Assembly: GCA_020852175.1 (NCBI GenBank)
Contig: JADZBH010000051.1
Coordinates: 21,943-85,942, forward strand
Source of the DNA: Bryobacterales bacterium
GTDB taxonomy: Bacteria > Acidobacteriota > Terriglobia > Bryobacterales > Bryobacteraceae
Reading direction: 5' to 3'
DNA: 64,000 bases
The notes under the pieces: generated by a model
The model's database searches: none
What the model was told of the DNA's origin: nothing
The model's input: only the letters and a program-made list of their open reading frames with translations
Made by a program: the position numbers and the translations under genes
Shown: piece by piece, positions 34,860-44,096 of the stretch
Numbering within the stretch: the stretch's first letter is position 1
Layout: every line of letters begins with the position of its first letter

Positions 34860-35369
34860 GTGAAACTCACCTTTCGTGTTCTGTTCCTTTCGTTCGCACC
34901 GTTTCTCGCCATGGGTGGCCCGATCGGCCTGGCGCGCATCGGTCCTCTGGTGGAGCGTGCGGACTTGATTATTGTGGGTGAAGCCGCACAGGGCTATCAG
35001 TCGGGGACAAATGCGGTGGTTGTTCTCAATGTGCTGAGGACGCTCAAGGGTGCGCCCCGGACGAGCACGGTTTCCGCGTCGATAGCCGTGTCGGAGGAGT
35101 TTTCCGCCAATCGAGAGTTGAGGGGCATGAAAGGCTTGTGGTTCCTAAGGGAAGAGGGGGGCGGCGGGTACCGGTTGATGCCGGTCATGATGGGTTCAAT
35201 TCCCCTTGAGCATGCGATTTTGCCCGCACTTGCCAGCCTGCCCGGCTCCTGGGCTGGGTCTTCCTCGGCGGGGCCGCTTGATCGTGTACTGAGGGAACTG
35301 GCCGCTTCCGTGGAGGCTGCCCCAGCCGTGTCTCCGCTCATCCTGGAATTGCTGGCGCAAGCGCCATAG
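34860..35369 (+). CDS. exported protein, N-terminal part of an interrupted HEAT-repeat protein gene
   Basis: A 169-residue open frame with a signal peptide (MKLTFRVLFLSFAPFLAMGG) and a beta-rich domain beginning LVERADLIIVGEAAQGYQ. The start is GTG 34860 with GGAG five bases before. It ends in TAG at 35367-35369. The next reading frame is in the same phase and its unstarted upstream codons (ESASALRG) continue smoothly from this end. I infer one ~363-residue ancestral protein broken by the TAG. Function unknown. Confidence 0.6.
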   Translation: MKLTFRVLFLSFAPFLAMGGPIGLARIGPLVERADLIIVGEAAQGYQSGTNAVVVLNVLRTLKGAPRTSTVSASIAVSEEFSANRELRGMKGLWFLREEGGGGYRLMPVMMGSIPLEHAILPALASLPGSWAGSSSAGPLDRVLRELAASVEAAPAVSPLILELLAQAP

Positions 35370-35405
35370 GAGTCCGCGAGTGCACTGCGAGGAGTGTACC
35401 GGCGC

Positions 35406-35948
35406 ATGCAGGAGTCGAGTTCGGCGCCGGTCTCGATGACGGGAGTGGCAGGCCTGTTGAGGAGCGGCGACGCGGCAACCCTGGTGAACCTGCCAGCGAT
35501 ACTCGCTCGCGGCGTTGCGGGGGCTGGTCCCTCACTGGCGCAGGCGGTTTGTGAGTATTTCAATGGCAACGTCGCGGGCCTGCGGGTTCTGGCCGAGCTG
35601 GCCGGGCGGAAGCAGCCGGTACCGCGGTTGCGCCAATGCGCGGCGTTTGCGCTGCGGAATGTACATTCGAGGGAGTCGCTTCCTTATCTCGCCTCGTTGC
35701 TGGATAGCGAAGACGGTGAAGTGCGCTACGAGGGGGTGGCGGGATTGGCGTCGTACGCGAATTCGGGCTTTGTTCCAGGGGAGCGTCCGCTGACAGTGGA
35801 CGGTGTGGTGCAAGCACGGCATGCCACGCAGGCGCGGACCGCGGCGACGGAGGCGAACTTCCCGGCGCTCGAGACGTTTCGCCAAGACGAACGGAGCGTG
35901 ATCGAGTTCTGGAGGGAGTGGGCGCGCGCGTACGCGGCCACCCCCTAA
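35406..35948 (+). pseudogene. C-terminal HEAT-repeat part of the interrupted gene
   Basis: A 180-residue frame in the same phase as the upstream gene, separated only by the in-frame TAG at 35367. It has HEAT/armadillo-type repeats (PRLRQCAAFALRNVHSRESLPYLASLLDSEDGEVRYEGVAGLASY) typical of the C-terminal half of exported acidobacterial repeat proteins. ATG 35406 has GAGGAG eleven bases before, and GTG 35394 is another possible start. Reinitiation could make it as a separate chain, but it has no signal peptide, so it would stay in the cytosol. It could also be a sequencing error in the TAG. Confidence 0.55.
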
Positions 35949-35961
35949 GCGGCAGGATGCT

Positions 35962-38900
35962 TTATTTCGCGGGCTTCCTGTGCCGGACCACGCGTACCTT
36001 CTTCACCGGCGCGATCTGGTCCAGGTGGAAGCAGGAGTCCATGATGTCCTTGTGCTCCTGCTGGTGGCGCTTGTAGGAGCCGGTGGCGGGGCTGGCGGCC
36101 TCGGGGCGGCCGATGTAGCGCAGCTTGCGGCGCGAGGCGTCGAGCATCGGTTGCGTAGGCGTGCGGATGAAGCGCCAGGCGCCCATGTTGCGCGGCTCAT
36201 CCTGAACCCAGACGGCGTCCGAGGTGAGCGGGTAGCGCATGAGCTGGTCCTGCAACTCCTGTCTGGGGAATGGGTAGTACTGCTCCAGCCGGATGATGGC
36301 CACATGCCAGGCTTCCCGCTCCTCACGCTCGGCCGCCAGATCGTAGTAGATCCGACCGGAGCAGATGAGCACGCGTGACACGGCCTCGGACTGGACCCGC
36401 CGGTCGGTTTCACCGATGAGCGGCCGGAAGCCGCCCGTGGCGAGGTCGTCCATTGTATTGACCACGCGCGGATGGCGTAGCAGGCTCTTGGGCGTGAAAA
36501 TCACCAGCGGCTTGCGCAGGCCGCGGCGGTCGTGGCCCCCATACATCTGGCGGCGCAGGACGTGGAAGTATTGCGCTGGCGTGGTGCAGTTCACCACGGA
36601 CATGTTGTTTTCCGCGCACAGGCCCAGGAAGCGCTCGATGCGGGCGCTGGAGTGTTCCGGCCCCTGGCCTTCATAACCGTGCGGCAGCAGCAGGACAAGG
36701 CCCGACGGCTGGCCCCACTTGGCTTCGGCGCAGGTGATGAACTGGTCGATCATGATCTGGGCGCCGTTGACGAAGTCGCCGAACTGGGCCTCCCAAAGCA
36801 CGAGCGTGAGGGGGTCGCCGACGGAGTAGCCGAACTCGAAGCCCATGACGGCGAACTCGCTGAGCGAGGAGTCCCACACCTCGAAGCGGGCCTGGTTCTT
36901 GTCCAGGTGCTGCAGGGGAATATGGCAGGCTCCGTCCTCGTAGTCGTAGAGTTCGAGGTGGCGCTGGGAGAAGGTGCCGCGCGAAGAATCCTGGCCGGAG
37001 AGGCGGACCGGCGTGCCTTCCAGCACCAGCGTGCCGTAGGCGAGCGCCTCGGCAAGGGCCCAGTCCACCGTGCCTCCGCGCAAGGCCTCCTTGCGCTTTT
37101 CCAGAAAGCCTTTCAGCTTGGGGTGCAGGCGAAAGTCCGAGGGCAGCGTGGTGAGGCCGTCAATGACCTTTTCGAGCAGTGCATGGTCGGCCGCCGTACG
37201 CGGGCAAAAGGTGGGCATCAACTCGGTATCCACCAGGCCGAGTTCCTGCACCTCGAAGCGGACGGCGTTCTGCTTGGCCTCCTCGAAACCTTCTTCCAGG
37301 CGGGCGCCGATGCGCTGGCGGAGTTTCTGCACCTGGTCCATGCTGACGATCCGTTCGCGTTCGAGACGCTCGGCGTACAGCGCGCCGATGGGCTGGTGTT
37401 CCTTGATCTTGCGGTACAGCAGCGGTTGCGTATAGCTGGGATCGTCGGTTTCGTTGTGGCCGTGGCGGCGGTAGCAGATCATGTCGATCACCACGTCCTT
37501 GGAAAACTGCTGGCGGAAGTCGAAGGCGATCTGCAAAGCCCGGATGGCCGACTCGGGATCGTCGCCGTTCACATGGAAGATGGGGGCCTGCACGGTGCGG
37601 GCGACGTCGGTGCAATAAGGCGACGAGCGCGACTCGTCGGGCCGCGTGGTGAAGCCGATCTGGTTGTTGATGATCAGGTGGATCGTGCCGCCCGTGGTGT
37701 AGCCGGCAAGCTGGGAGAGGTTCAATGTTTCGCTGACCACGCCCTGCCCGGCGAAGGCGGCGTCGCCATGGATCAGCACGGGGATGACGCGCTTGCGGGC
37801 GGTATCGCCGAGACGGTCCTGTTTGGGCCGGACAATGCCTTCCACCACGGGATCGACGGCTTCCAGGTGCGACGGGTTCGGAGCGACGCTGACAATCACC
37901 TCGCGGCCGGCGCTGGAACGGTGGATGCCGGTGGCCCCCAGGTGGTACTTCACGTCGCCGGAGCCCTGCGTGGAATTCGGATCGGGGTTCCCTTCGAATT
38001 CCGAGAAGATCTGGCTGAGCGGCTTGCCGACGGTGTTGGCGAGCACGTTCAGACGGCCGCGGTGAGCCATGCCGATGATCACTTCATGGACATTGGTTTC
38101 GCCGGCGCGCTCCAGCAATTCGTCGAGAATGGCGACGGCGGTTTCGGCGCCTTCCAGCGAGAAGCGCTTCTGGCCGAGGAAGCGGGTTTGCAGGAAGTTC
38201 TCGAAGAGCTCGCCATACAGGATGCGCTCCAGAATGCGGATGCGCTGCTCCGGACCGAGCGGCCATGAGTTGGCCAGCGGCTCCATGCGCTGTTGCAGCC
38301 AGCTCTTTTGCTCCGGCGCCTGGATATTCATGAATTCGCAGCCGATCTTGCCGCAGTAGGTCTGGCGAAGCGTTTCCAGAATTTCGCGCAGGGTGGCGAT
38401 GGGTTTGGGAGCGGCATCGCCGGTGATGGCGCCGAGCGAGCCGGTCAGGAACTCGCGGTCGAGGTCCCAGATGGTTAGACCGTAGGTGGCCGGATCGAGC
38501 TCCGGATGGTAGCCAGGCTCCTTGCCAAGCGGGTCGAGGTCGGCGATCAGGTGGCCCCGGACACGGTAGGCGTTGATGAGCTGCATGACGGCGGCTTCCT
38601 TGGCCACTTCGCGGTGGCGCCCGCCGATGCCGGACGCTCCGGGGAGGGCCAGCGCACGGTCCGCCTCCCATTCCAGAGGATGGTGCGGCATGCTCAGGCT
38701 GGAGAAGATGTCATCGTAAAACTCATCCGCTCCGTTCAACAGCTCCTGGAGACGCGCCAGGAACATGCCGGATTCGGCGCCCTGGATGACGCGGTGGTCA
38801 TAGGTGCAGGTGAGCGTCATGGTGGCGCTCAGGCCGATCATGGCGCGCATTTCGGGACTGACGCCCTGGTATTCGGCCGGGTAACCGATGGCGCCGGCCG

Positions 38901-39750
38901 CGATGATGCACCCCTGCCCGGGCATCAGGCGCGGCACTGAACCCGACGTACCGACGGTGCCGGGGTTGGTGAGCGAAATGGTCGTCGCCTGGAAATCCTC
39001 GATGGTGAGCTTGTTCCGGCGGGCTCGAGCGACCAGATCCTCGAAGGCTTCCAGGTACCGGGCAAAACTCATCTCGCCCGCGTTCTTGATGCTGGGCACC
39101 ACCAGCGAGCGCGAGCCGCTCTGTCCGGCCACATCGACGGCGATGCCGAGATTAACCTGCTGGTTGATGACACGGAACGATTCGCCGTCGCCTTCGCGAA
39201 AGGCGTCGTTCAACTGCGGCATCGTCTTCAGCGACTTCAGGATGGCGTACCCGATGATCTGCGAGAAGCTGATCTTCGACTTGCCCGAGAGCCCGCGATG
39301 CTGATTGATGATGCGGCGGTTTTCCTCCATCACCTTCACCGGCACCACGCGCTGGGAGGTGGCCGTGGGCACGCCGAGGCTCAACTCCATGTTGGCGGCG
39401 ATGCGGGCGGCGGCCCCGCGCAGAGGCACGAGTTGCTGGGAAGGACCCACCTGGGGCGTCGCCTTTTCGATGCTCCTCGTGGGAGGAGCCGGCGCCGGGG
39501 GGGCAGCCTGAGCTACGGGCGCCGGCACGGCCCCCGGAGCGGACGGATCCCCGGCCTGCGGCGCCTGGAGCCCGGCGTCGGAAGTGGCTGCGGCGGGCGT
39601 GGCGGCGGTCCCGTTGGATGGGCCCCCGTTGCTGTCGAACAGCTCTTTCCAACTGTCATCCACCATACGGTGGTCATGATGGTATTGCTGGCGCAACTCG
39701 TCTTCAAACCAACTATTTAAGTTGGGGACGGAAGAGGTCTTTTGAGACAT
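35962..39750 (-). CDS. kgd: KGD-type 2-oxoglutarate dehydrogenase: E2-like acyltransferase fused to E1
   Basis: A 1262-residue enzyme, much longer than the ~930-residue SucA. Residues ~10-40 match the KGD opening (NSWFEDELRQQY...DDSWKELF). After a Pro/Ala linker, residues ~110-360 form an E2-type acyltransferase domain with the catalytic His in DHRVIQGAESG (His319; QG for the usual DG, as in mycobacterial KGD). From ~370 on it is E1: GMAHRGRLNVLANT, HGDAAFAGQGVVSETL for thiamine diphosphate, and a C-terminal transketolase part. No lipoyl domain is present, so a separate lipoylated E2 is needed. ATG 39750 is preferred over an ATG at 39801 because the KGD N-terminus starts there. Confidence 0.95.
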   Translation of the reverse strand: MSQKTSSVPNLNSWFEDELRQQYHHDHRMVDDSWKELFDSNGGPSNGTAATPAAATSDAGLQAPQAGDPSAPGAVPAPVAQAAPPAPAPPTRSIEKATPQVGPSQQLVPLRGAAARIAANMELSLGVPTATSQRVVPVKVMEENRRIINQHRGLSGKSKISFSQIIGYAILKSLKTMPQLNDAFREGDGESFRVINQQVNLGIAVDVAGQSGSRSLVVPSIKNAGEMSFARYLEAFEDLVARARRNKLTIEDFQATTISLTNPGTVGTSGSVPRLMPGQGCIIAAGAIGYPAEYQGVSPEMRAMIGLSATMTLTCTYDHRVIQGAESGMFLARLQELLNGADEFYDDIFSSLSMPHHPLEWEADRALALPGASGIGGRHREVAKEAAVMQLINAYRVRGHLIADLDPLGKEPGYHPELDPATYGLTIWDLDREFLTGSLGAITGDAAPKPIATLREILETLRQTYCGKIGCEFMNIQAPEQKSWLQQRMEPLANSWPLGPEQRIRILERILYGELFENFLQTRFLGQKRFSLEGAETAVAILDELLERAGETNVHEVIIGMAHRGRLNVLANTVGKPLSQIFSEFEGNPDPNSTQGSGDVKYHLGATGIHRSSAGREVIVSVAPNPSHLEAVDPVVEGIVRPKQDRLGDTARKRVIPVLIHGDAAFAGQGVVSETLNLSQLAGYTTGGTIHLIINNQIGFTTRPDESRSSPYCTDVARTVQAPIFHVNGDDPESAIRALQIAFDFRQQFSKDVVIDMICYRRHGHNETDDPSYTQPLLYRKIKEHQPIGALYAERLERERIVSMDQVQKLRQRIGARLEEGFEEAKQNAVRFEVQELGLVDTELMPTFCPRTAADHALLEKVIDGLTTLPSDFRLHPKLKGFLEKRKEALRGGTVDWALAEALAYGTLVLEGTPVRLSGQDSSRGTFSQRHLELYDYEDGACHIPLQHLDKNQARFEVWDSSLSEFAVMGFEFGYSVGDPLTLVLWEAQFGDFVNGAQIMIDQFITCAEAKWGQPSGLVLLLPHGYEGQGPEHSSARIERFLGLCAENNMSVVNCTTPAQYFHVLRRQMYGGHDRRGLRKPLVIFTPKSLLRHPRVVNTMDDLATGGFRPLIGETDRRVQSEAVSRVLICSGRIYYDLAAEREEREAWHVAIIRLEQYYPFPRQELQDQLMRYPLTSDAVWVQDEPRNMGAWRFIRTPTQPMLDASRRKLRYIGRPEAASPATGSYKRHQQEHKDIMDSCFHLDQIAPVKKVRVVRHRKPAK

Positions 39751-39889
39751 GCGGTGTTCTTCAGGTGGAGCCTGGCGGCCCTGATATTCCCTGTTCATCA
39801 TATCGTGCGGAGCAACCGCTCAGCTTAGAGCCGGGACAACATTTCCAGCCGCAGGCAACCCTTGCCGAAGTAGTTGCGTCCTTCTGGAT

Positions 39890-41575
39890 GTGTGGAAGCA
39901 GTGTGCAATCACCTTTTTGGGCGCGGCGGTGTGGGCATGGGGCCAGCCTTCCGGCATTCAGGCCGGACGCGGCACGCGCCGCGCGCCGGACCGGCCCGCG
40001 GTGGCGGCGGGAGGCACCGGGAGCATTGGAGGAGCGGTGACGCAACGGCGCACAGGAGAACCGGTGCCGCGCGCCATCGTCCACCTCCAAAGCACCAGCG
40101 GCTCGGAGGGCATCAGCGTGCAGGCGGGCGCCGACGGACGCTTTCTCTTTGAAGGGGTGCCGCGCGGCGTCTATCGCGTGAGCGCCGAGCGGCGCGGGTA
40201 TCTCATCGGACGATATGGAGCGGGGCGGTTCGGGCAAAGCGGCGGCTTGGTGACACTGGGCGATGGCGGCGAATTCAACGGAGCCGGCATCAAGCTGGAC
40301 CCTCAGTCGGTGATCGCCGGCCAGATTCTGGACGAATACGGCGAGCCGCTGGAGCGCGCGCAGGTGATGGCCTGGAGCCGGGCCGGCGCGGCAGCGGATC
40401 GCGGGCGCGCTCCCATGAACATGACCACCACGGACGACCGCGGCGAGTTTCGTCTTGCGGGACTGGCGCCGGGACGGTATTACGTGCAGGCGAGCGCGGG
40501 ACGGCGCGGTTTTCAGGCGCGGAACGTACGGCGCGCCGGTCAGGACGGTGAGGAAAGTTACGTTACGACCTATTTTCCAGGAACCAGCGATATCAAGGCT
40601 GCCACGCCCGTGGAAGTGGGCGTGGGGCAGGAATTCCTGGGGCTGTCGCTCCAGATGCAGAAGTCGCGCGTGTACAAGGTGAGCGGGACTGTCAGCGGCT
40701 CGGAGACGCGGATGCTGCGCGTGATGGTGGTCCCGCGCGGCCGTGTTAACTTCGGTGGCGCTGCGCTGAGCGCTGGCATTAAGCCCGATGGCAGTTTCGA
40801 GCTGGCCGGGATCGCGCCGGGCTCCTACACGCTGACGGCCATGCGCGGGGGGCCGAGGACGGGCGCGATGGCCAAGGCCGCCGTCGAGGTGGGCAACGCC
40901 GATGTGACCGGCGTGCAACTGGCGTTTGGAAATACCTTCAAGGTGGCGGGAACGGTGAAGGTGGAAGGCGGCGCGGCGGCTGGGTTGGGCAACCTGCGCG
41001 TACAACTGGCGAACGAAGACGCCTGGTTTCTCTCCCCAAGCGGCCGCGTGAATGCCGACGGCGCCTTCACGATCGACGGCGTGCCGCCGGACCGCTACCG
41101 CTTCACAACAACCTATCTGCCGGCGGGACTCTACGTGAAGTCCGCACGGATGGGGAACCAGGATGTGACGGCCACGACGCTGGATTTCACCTCGGGCGCG
41201 GGGGGCCGCATCGACGTGGTGTTGGGCAATCAACCGGCGGCGGCGGCGGGCACGGTGAGCAAAGCCTCCACAGAGGCGCTGCCCGGCGTTGTGGTGCTTG
41301 TGCCTGAAGACAGGATGACCGGGAGTCCGGAGGTGCCCCCCGGGACCCAGCAACGTTGGGAGGCGGCCGTGGACCAGAACGGTGCATTCCGCATCGAAAA
41401 TGTGCCGCCCGGCGAGTATCGTGTCTATGCGTTCGAGGAGTTCGACCCGGCCAGCGGCTACGATCCGGAATACCTGAAAAAGTTCGAATCATCGAGCCAG
41501 AAGACAAGCCTTGGCGAAGGCGAAACGAAAACCTTCTCGCTGAAGCAGATTCCTGGCGAGGACCTGGTTCCGTAG
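39890..41575 (+). CDS. exported protein with carboxypeptidase-regulatory-like (TTL-fold) repeats
   Basis: A 561-residue protein with a signal peptide (MWKQCAITFLGAAVWAWG) and several carboxypeptidase-D-like beta domains. Each carries a G-x-DGRF/F-F-x-GVPxGxYxVxA motif: DGRFLFEGVPRGVYRVSA near residue 85, GEFRLAGLAPGRYYVQA near 185, DGSFELAGIAPGSYTLTA near 305, GAFTIDGVPPDRYRF near 395, and a last one ending PPGEYRVYAF. No TonB barrel follows, so it is not a receptor. The start has no ribosome site, and the kgd gene is divergent 140 bases away. Likely periplasmic or surface; binding partner unknown. Confidence 0.8.
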   Translation: MWKQCAITFLGAAVWAWGQPSGIQAGRGTRRAPDRPAVAAGGTGSIGGAVTQRRTGEPVPRAIVHLQSTSGSEGISVQAGADGRFLFEGVPRGVYRVSAERRGYLIGRYGAGRFGQSGGLVTLGDGGEFNGAGIKLDPQSVIAGQILDEYGEPLERAQVMAWSRAGAAADRGRAPMNMTTTDDRGEFRLAGLAPGRYYVQASAGRRGFQARNVRRAGQDGEESYVTTYFPGTSDIKAATPVEVGVGQEFLGLSLQMQKSRVYKVSGTVSGSETRMLRVMVVPRGRVNFGGAALSAGIKPDGSFELAGIAPGSYTLTAMRGGPRTGAMAKAAVEVGNADVTGVQLAFGNTFKVAGTVKVEGGAAAGLGNLRVQLANEDAWFLSPSGRVNADGAFTIDGVPPDRYRFTTTYLPAGLYVKSARMGNQDVTATTLDFTSGAGGRIDVVLGNQPAAAAGTVSKASTEALPGVVVLVPEDRMTGSPEVPPGTQQRWEAAVDQNGAFRIENVPPGEYRVYAFEEFDPASGYDPEYLKKFESSSQKTSLGEGETKTFSLKQIPGEDLVP

Positions 41576-41591
41576 TCTTCGCCGCCGGCCC

Positions 41592-42614
41592 TCAGCCTTC
41601 GGCGAGGACGCTGATGAGGGCGCCCCGCGCGGTGGCCGTGAGCGGGTCGTTGGCCATGCGGATCTCGCTGACGGCAATGGGAAACTCGGTGGCGGTCAGC
41701 GCCCGCTCGAAGCGCTCACGGAAGCCCTTGGGCGTGGCGGTGCCTCCGCTGAGCACGATGGGTACCGGGCGGCTGAGCTTGGGCATCCGGCGCGAGTTCG
41801 AGAAGGCTTCTTTCATGGCCGCGATCAGCGTCTGGATCATGTCGTCGTAATAGACGTTCACGGCTTGCAGCAGCTTATCGGTGAAATTGCCGTTGAAGTG
41901 GAACGACTCTTCCTTGACAAGGCGGACGCGCGTGGCGAGGTCGCCCGTCACGGCCGCGGTGCTGGAGTCGATGTAGTCGCCGGCCTTGGGCGTGCTGAAG
42001 CTGATCGCCGGCATGGAGAGGTAGGCCAGCGACACGTTGCACAGTCCGCCGCCGCAGGAGATGCCGATACCGGTATAGTTGGTGTCTTCGAGTTCGGAAT
42101 AGATGACGGCCAGACCCTCGGTGATGCTGCGCGTCTCAAAGCCCAGATCCTCCAATAGGTTCTTGAGCGTTGCTTCGTGATAGGTGAGCCCCTCCTCAGT
42201 GACGACACCGCTCGAAAGGGGCACGGCCGGTACGCTATAGGCCACGCGGGGGCGGGTGTCCCCCTTGGGCAGGTCGCCGACCAGATTCGTGATGATCGTA
42301 CGCACGACGGCCAGCGCCTCGCGTTCGCCCGAATTCAGCACGCCGAGCGTCATCGGACGGCGCGATTCCACGTTCAGAAAATCGGCGAAGCGCGGAGCCT
42401 CGTTGCCATGTACCAGGAGTTCGGAACCGCGGCGCTCATAGGGGATCTCCTCGCGCGTGAGAGCCTTCTCGGTCATCGGCGCGTAGGGCACGTTGACGAA
42501 GGCATTCAACTGGCTGGCCGTCGAGGTGTCCTCGCCCGTGCGCCGCGCGGCCACGATGCGGCTCGTTCCTACGTCCAGTCCGAGGACCATGGGAATCTGA
42601 TTATCCTTCTTCAT
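41592..42614 (-). CDS. actin-like ATPase domain protein
   Basis: A 340-residue protein of the actin/HSP70 fold. It has phosphate-1 LGLDVGTSRIVAAR at residue ~11, phosphate-2 GISCGGGLCNVSLAY (the usual D before GGGT is replaced), and the adenosine motif VLSGGTATPKGF. It lacks the C-terminal substrate domain of DnaK and is close in size to MreB/ParM. ATG 42614 has AAGGAG before it and overlaps the amidase stop by four bases (ATGA). Whether it polymerises is not visible. Together with the overlapping peptidoglycan amidase it suggests a cell-envelope role (inference). Confidence 0.8.
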   Translation of the reverse strand: MKKDNQIPMVLGLDVGTSRIVAARRTGEDTSTASQLNAFVNVPYAPMTEKALTREEIPYERRGSELLVHGNEAPRFADFLNVESRRPMTLGVLNSGEREALAVVRTIITNLVGDLPKGDTRPRVAYSVPAVPLSSGVVTEEGLTYHEATLKNLLEDLGFETRSITEGLAVIYSELEDTNYTGIGISCGGGLCNVSLAYLSMPAISFSTPKAGDYIDSSTAAVTGDLATRVRLVKEESFHFNGNFTDKLLQAVNVYYDDMIQTLIAAMKEAFSNSRRMPKLSRPVPIVLSGGTATPKGFRERFERALTATEFPIAVSEIRMANDPLTATARGALISVLAEG

Positions 42615-43765
42615 ATTGCTTTCTCCTTGCTCTCGCCCGAGGCCGGCAATTCGGCCAGTTGTTTGCGGTACTTCTCCTTGAGCCGGGCCCGGTAGGGCAA
42701 CACGCTCACGCCTTCCGCGCTCGCCGCCTGGCGAACGCGCTCTTCGGTCAGCAGCAGCCCCTTCCACAGACGGCCGCCGGTGGAGGTGACAAAATCCTGG
42801 TCGTAGCCGAAGCCGAAAATCTCCATGGCGGCGACCGGCAGTTCGTAGTTATCCGGCAAGCCCAGCTCCAGAAACGGGAAGTTCGAGGCCCAATCGGTGT
42901 GGTTGCCGATGCGATGGTTCAGAGGGTTCACCGACACCTGGGCGTGCGTGACGCAGTTGACCGTGGGGATGCGGTAACGGGCGCGCAACATCTCTGTCAG
43001 CCCCCGCGCCGAACGTACCTGCGCCGGCGTCACCGACCCGGCCGGGACGTCGCCGGTCTGCGTGGCCGACTCGAAGGCGATGCCGAGAAATTCATGGTTC
43101 AGATTCATGTACACCGTGCTGCCATCGGCCCAGACGCTGCGCCCGGCGTGGCCGGCCGCGTCGGATTCGCGGACAATCCGGTGCACTCGTCCGAAACGGT
43201 CAATCAGGTAATGGTAGCTGTGCTCCTTGCGCAGATAGTCGATCAGCCAGCGTCCGACACGCTTCAAACGGTCGGTCTGGCCGGGTTCAAACGGCGCGAT
43301 GTGGCTTTCGGTGGTGTGGAAGACGATGCCCGCGGGGTCGTGCCTCAACTCCCCTGGGTCGAGGTTGGGGCGCATCATGCGCCTCCACGAACGCGGATGA
43401 TAGGAAACCGCGCCTGCCGTCTCCACGCGCAGACCGTTCGAATAGACCTCATACTGGCCGTCTCGCGAATCCACCAGCCAGACGTCGCCCGGCATCAGCT
43501 TGGCCTGTTGCAGCACCACGCCGGGAGCCGGAGGCGGCGCCACCTCGCGCGTCAGCAGGCCCGGATGTCCGGGAATCAACAACGCAGCGCCAGCCGCCGT
43601 CGCGCCAAAGGCCAGCAACAGCCGGGGAGCCCGTTCGGGAACAAGGCGGAGCGATGTCGCCCGTCGCAGGTAGCGAAGCCGCTCCACGGGATCGGGCAGA
43701 CGTTGGGCCCGCCACGTGATCCAAGGCACGCGAAGGCGAAACACCCACCGTTGAACGTGCTCCAT
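42611..43765 (-). CDS. membrane-anchored N-acetylmuramoyl-L-alanine amidase (Amidase_2/PGRP-like)
   Basis: A 384-residue protein. A basic N-terminus is followed by one membrane segment (LLLAFGATAAGAALLIPGHPG, residues ~50-70). The extracytoplasmic part contains the Amidase_2 fold: GIVFHTTES (first zinc His), HYLIDRFGRVHRIV, NLNHEFLGIAFE and CVTHAQVSVNP (second zinc His). Such enzymes cut the bond between muramic acid and the stem peptide. ATG 43765 follows GGAAGGGAG. The stop overlaps the actin-like gene start by four bases, so both are made as a unit, which ties peptidoglycan turnover to a cytoskeletal or ATPase function. Confidence 0.85.
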   Translation of the reverse strand: MEHVQRWVFRLRVPWITWRAQRLPDPVERLRYLRRATSLRLVPERAPRLLLAFGATAAGAALLIPGHPGLLTREVAPPPAPGVVLQQAKLMPGDVWLVDSRDGQYEVYSNGLRVETAGAVSYHPRSWRRMMRPNLDPGELRHDPAGIVFHTTESHIAPFEPGQTDRLKRVGRWLIDYLRKEHSYHYLIDRFGRVHRIVRESDAAGHAGRSVWADGSTVYMNLNHEFLGIAFESATQTGDVPAGSVTPAQVRSARGLTEMLRARYRIPTVNCVTHAQVSVNPLNHRIGNHTDWASNFPFLELGLPDNYELPVAAMEIFGFGYDQDFVTSTGGRLWKGLLLTEERVRQAASAEGVSVLPYRARLKEKYRKQLAELPASGESKEKAI

Positions 43766-43947
43766 GACTCCCTTCCCGATACACGAAGGCCGTGGCAACC
43801 CTTCCCGTGCCCGTTCTCGTCCTCATGAGTCCCTGTTGCAAGAGAGGCGCATTCCTCTCATTGGCCAAGTGATCGGCCAGGTAGGAGATTAGCTTTAGCC
43901 CTCGCGGGCCGCCGTGCAAACGGGAGAGCAGCCGCCCTCGCCTCGGC

Positions 43948-44037
43948 CACGGCCTGTGACTCAATCTGAGGCCAACGATATCCACTATACTGCGTGTCGA
44001 TTTCCAGCCGTGTGCTTTTTCCAGGTACGAGTAGTAC
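43948..44037 (-). pseudogene. fragment resembling the C-terminus of the adjacent LolA-like protein
   Basis: The minus-strand peptide here (core TRLEIDTQYSGYRWPQIESQ) resembles the end of the intact neighbour (IRLEMENRYSGYQRFQSES), sharing RLE, YSGY and ES. It sits just downstream of that gene, with no start or upstream domain of its own. A decayed tandem duplicate of the neighbour's end is the simplest reading. The rest of the gap 43766-44096 contains no gene that I can support. Confidence 0.4.
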
Positions 44038-44096
44038 CATACGCCGGGCGGGAGCGAATAAATTACAAAAATGCGTGATCACTCATCTTTCGCGAT

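Noticed and set aside
36532..38268. 578-codon open frame on the plus strand opposite kgd
   Set aside because: It is antisense to a gene with strong motifs, has low-complexity GC-driven composition, and lacks a ribosome site. It is a shadow of third-position GC.
41576..41610. Terminator between the regulatory-domain protein gene and the actin-like gene
   Set aside because: The only hairpin is a six-base TCGCCG/CGGCGA stem reaching into the actin-like gene, with no T-run.
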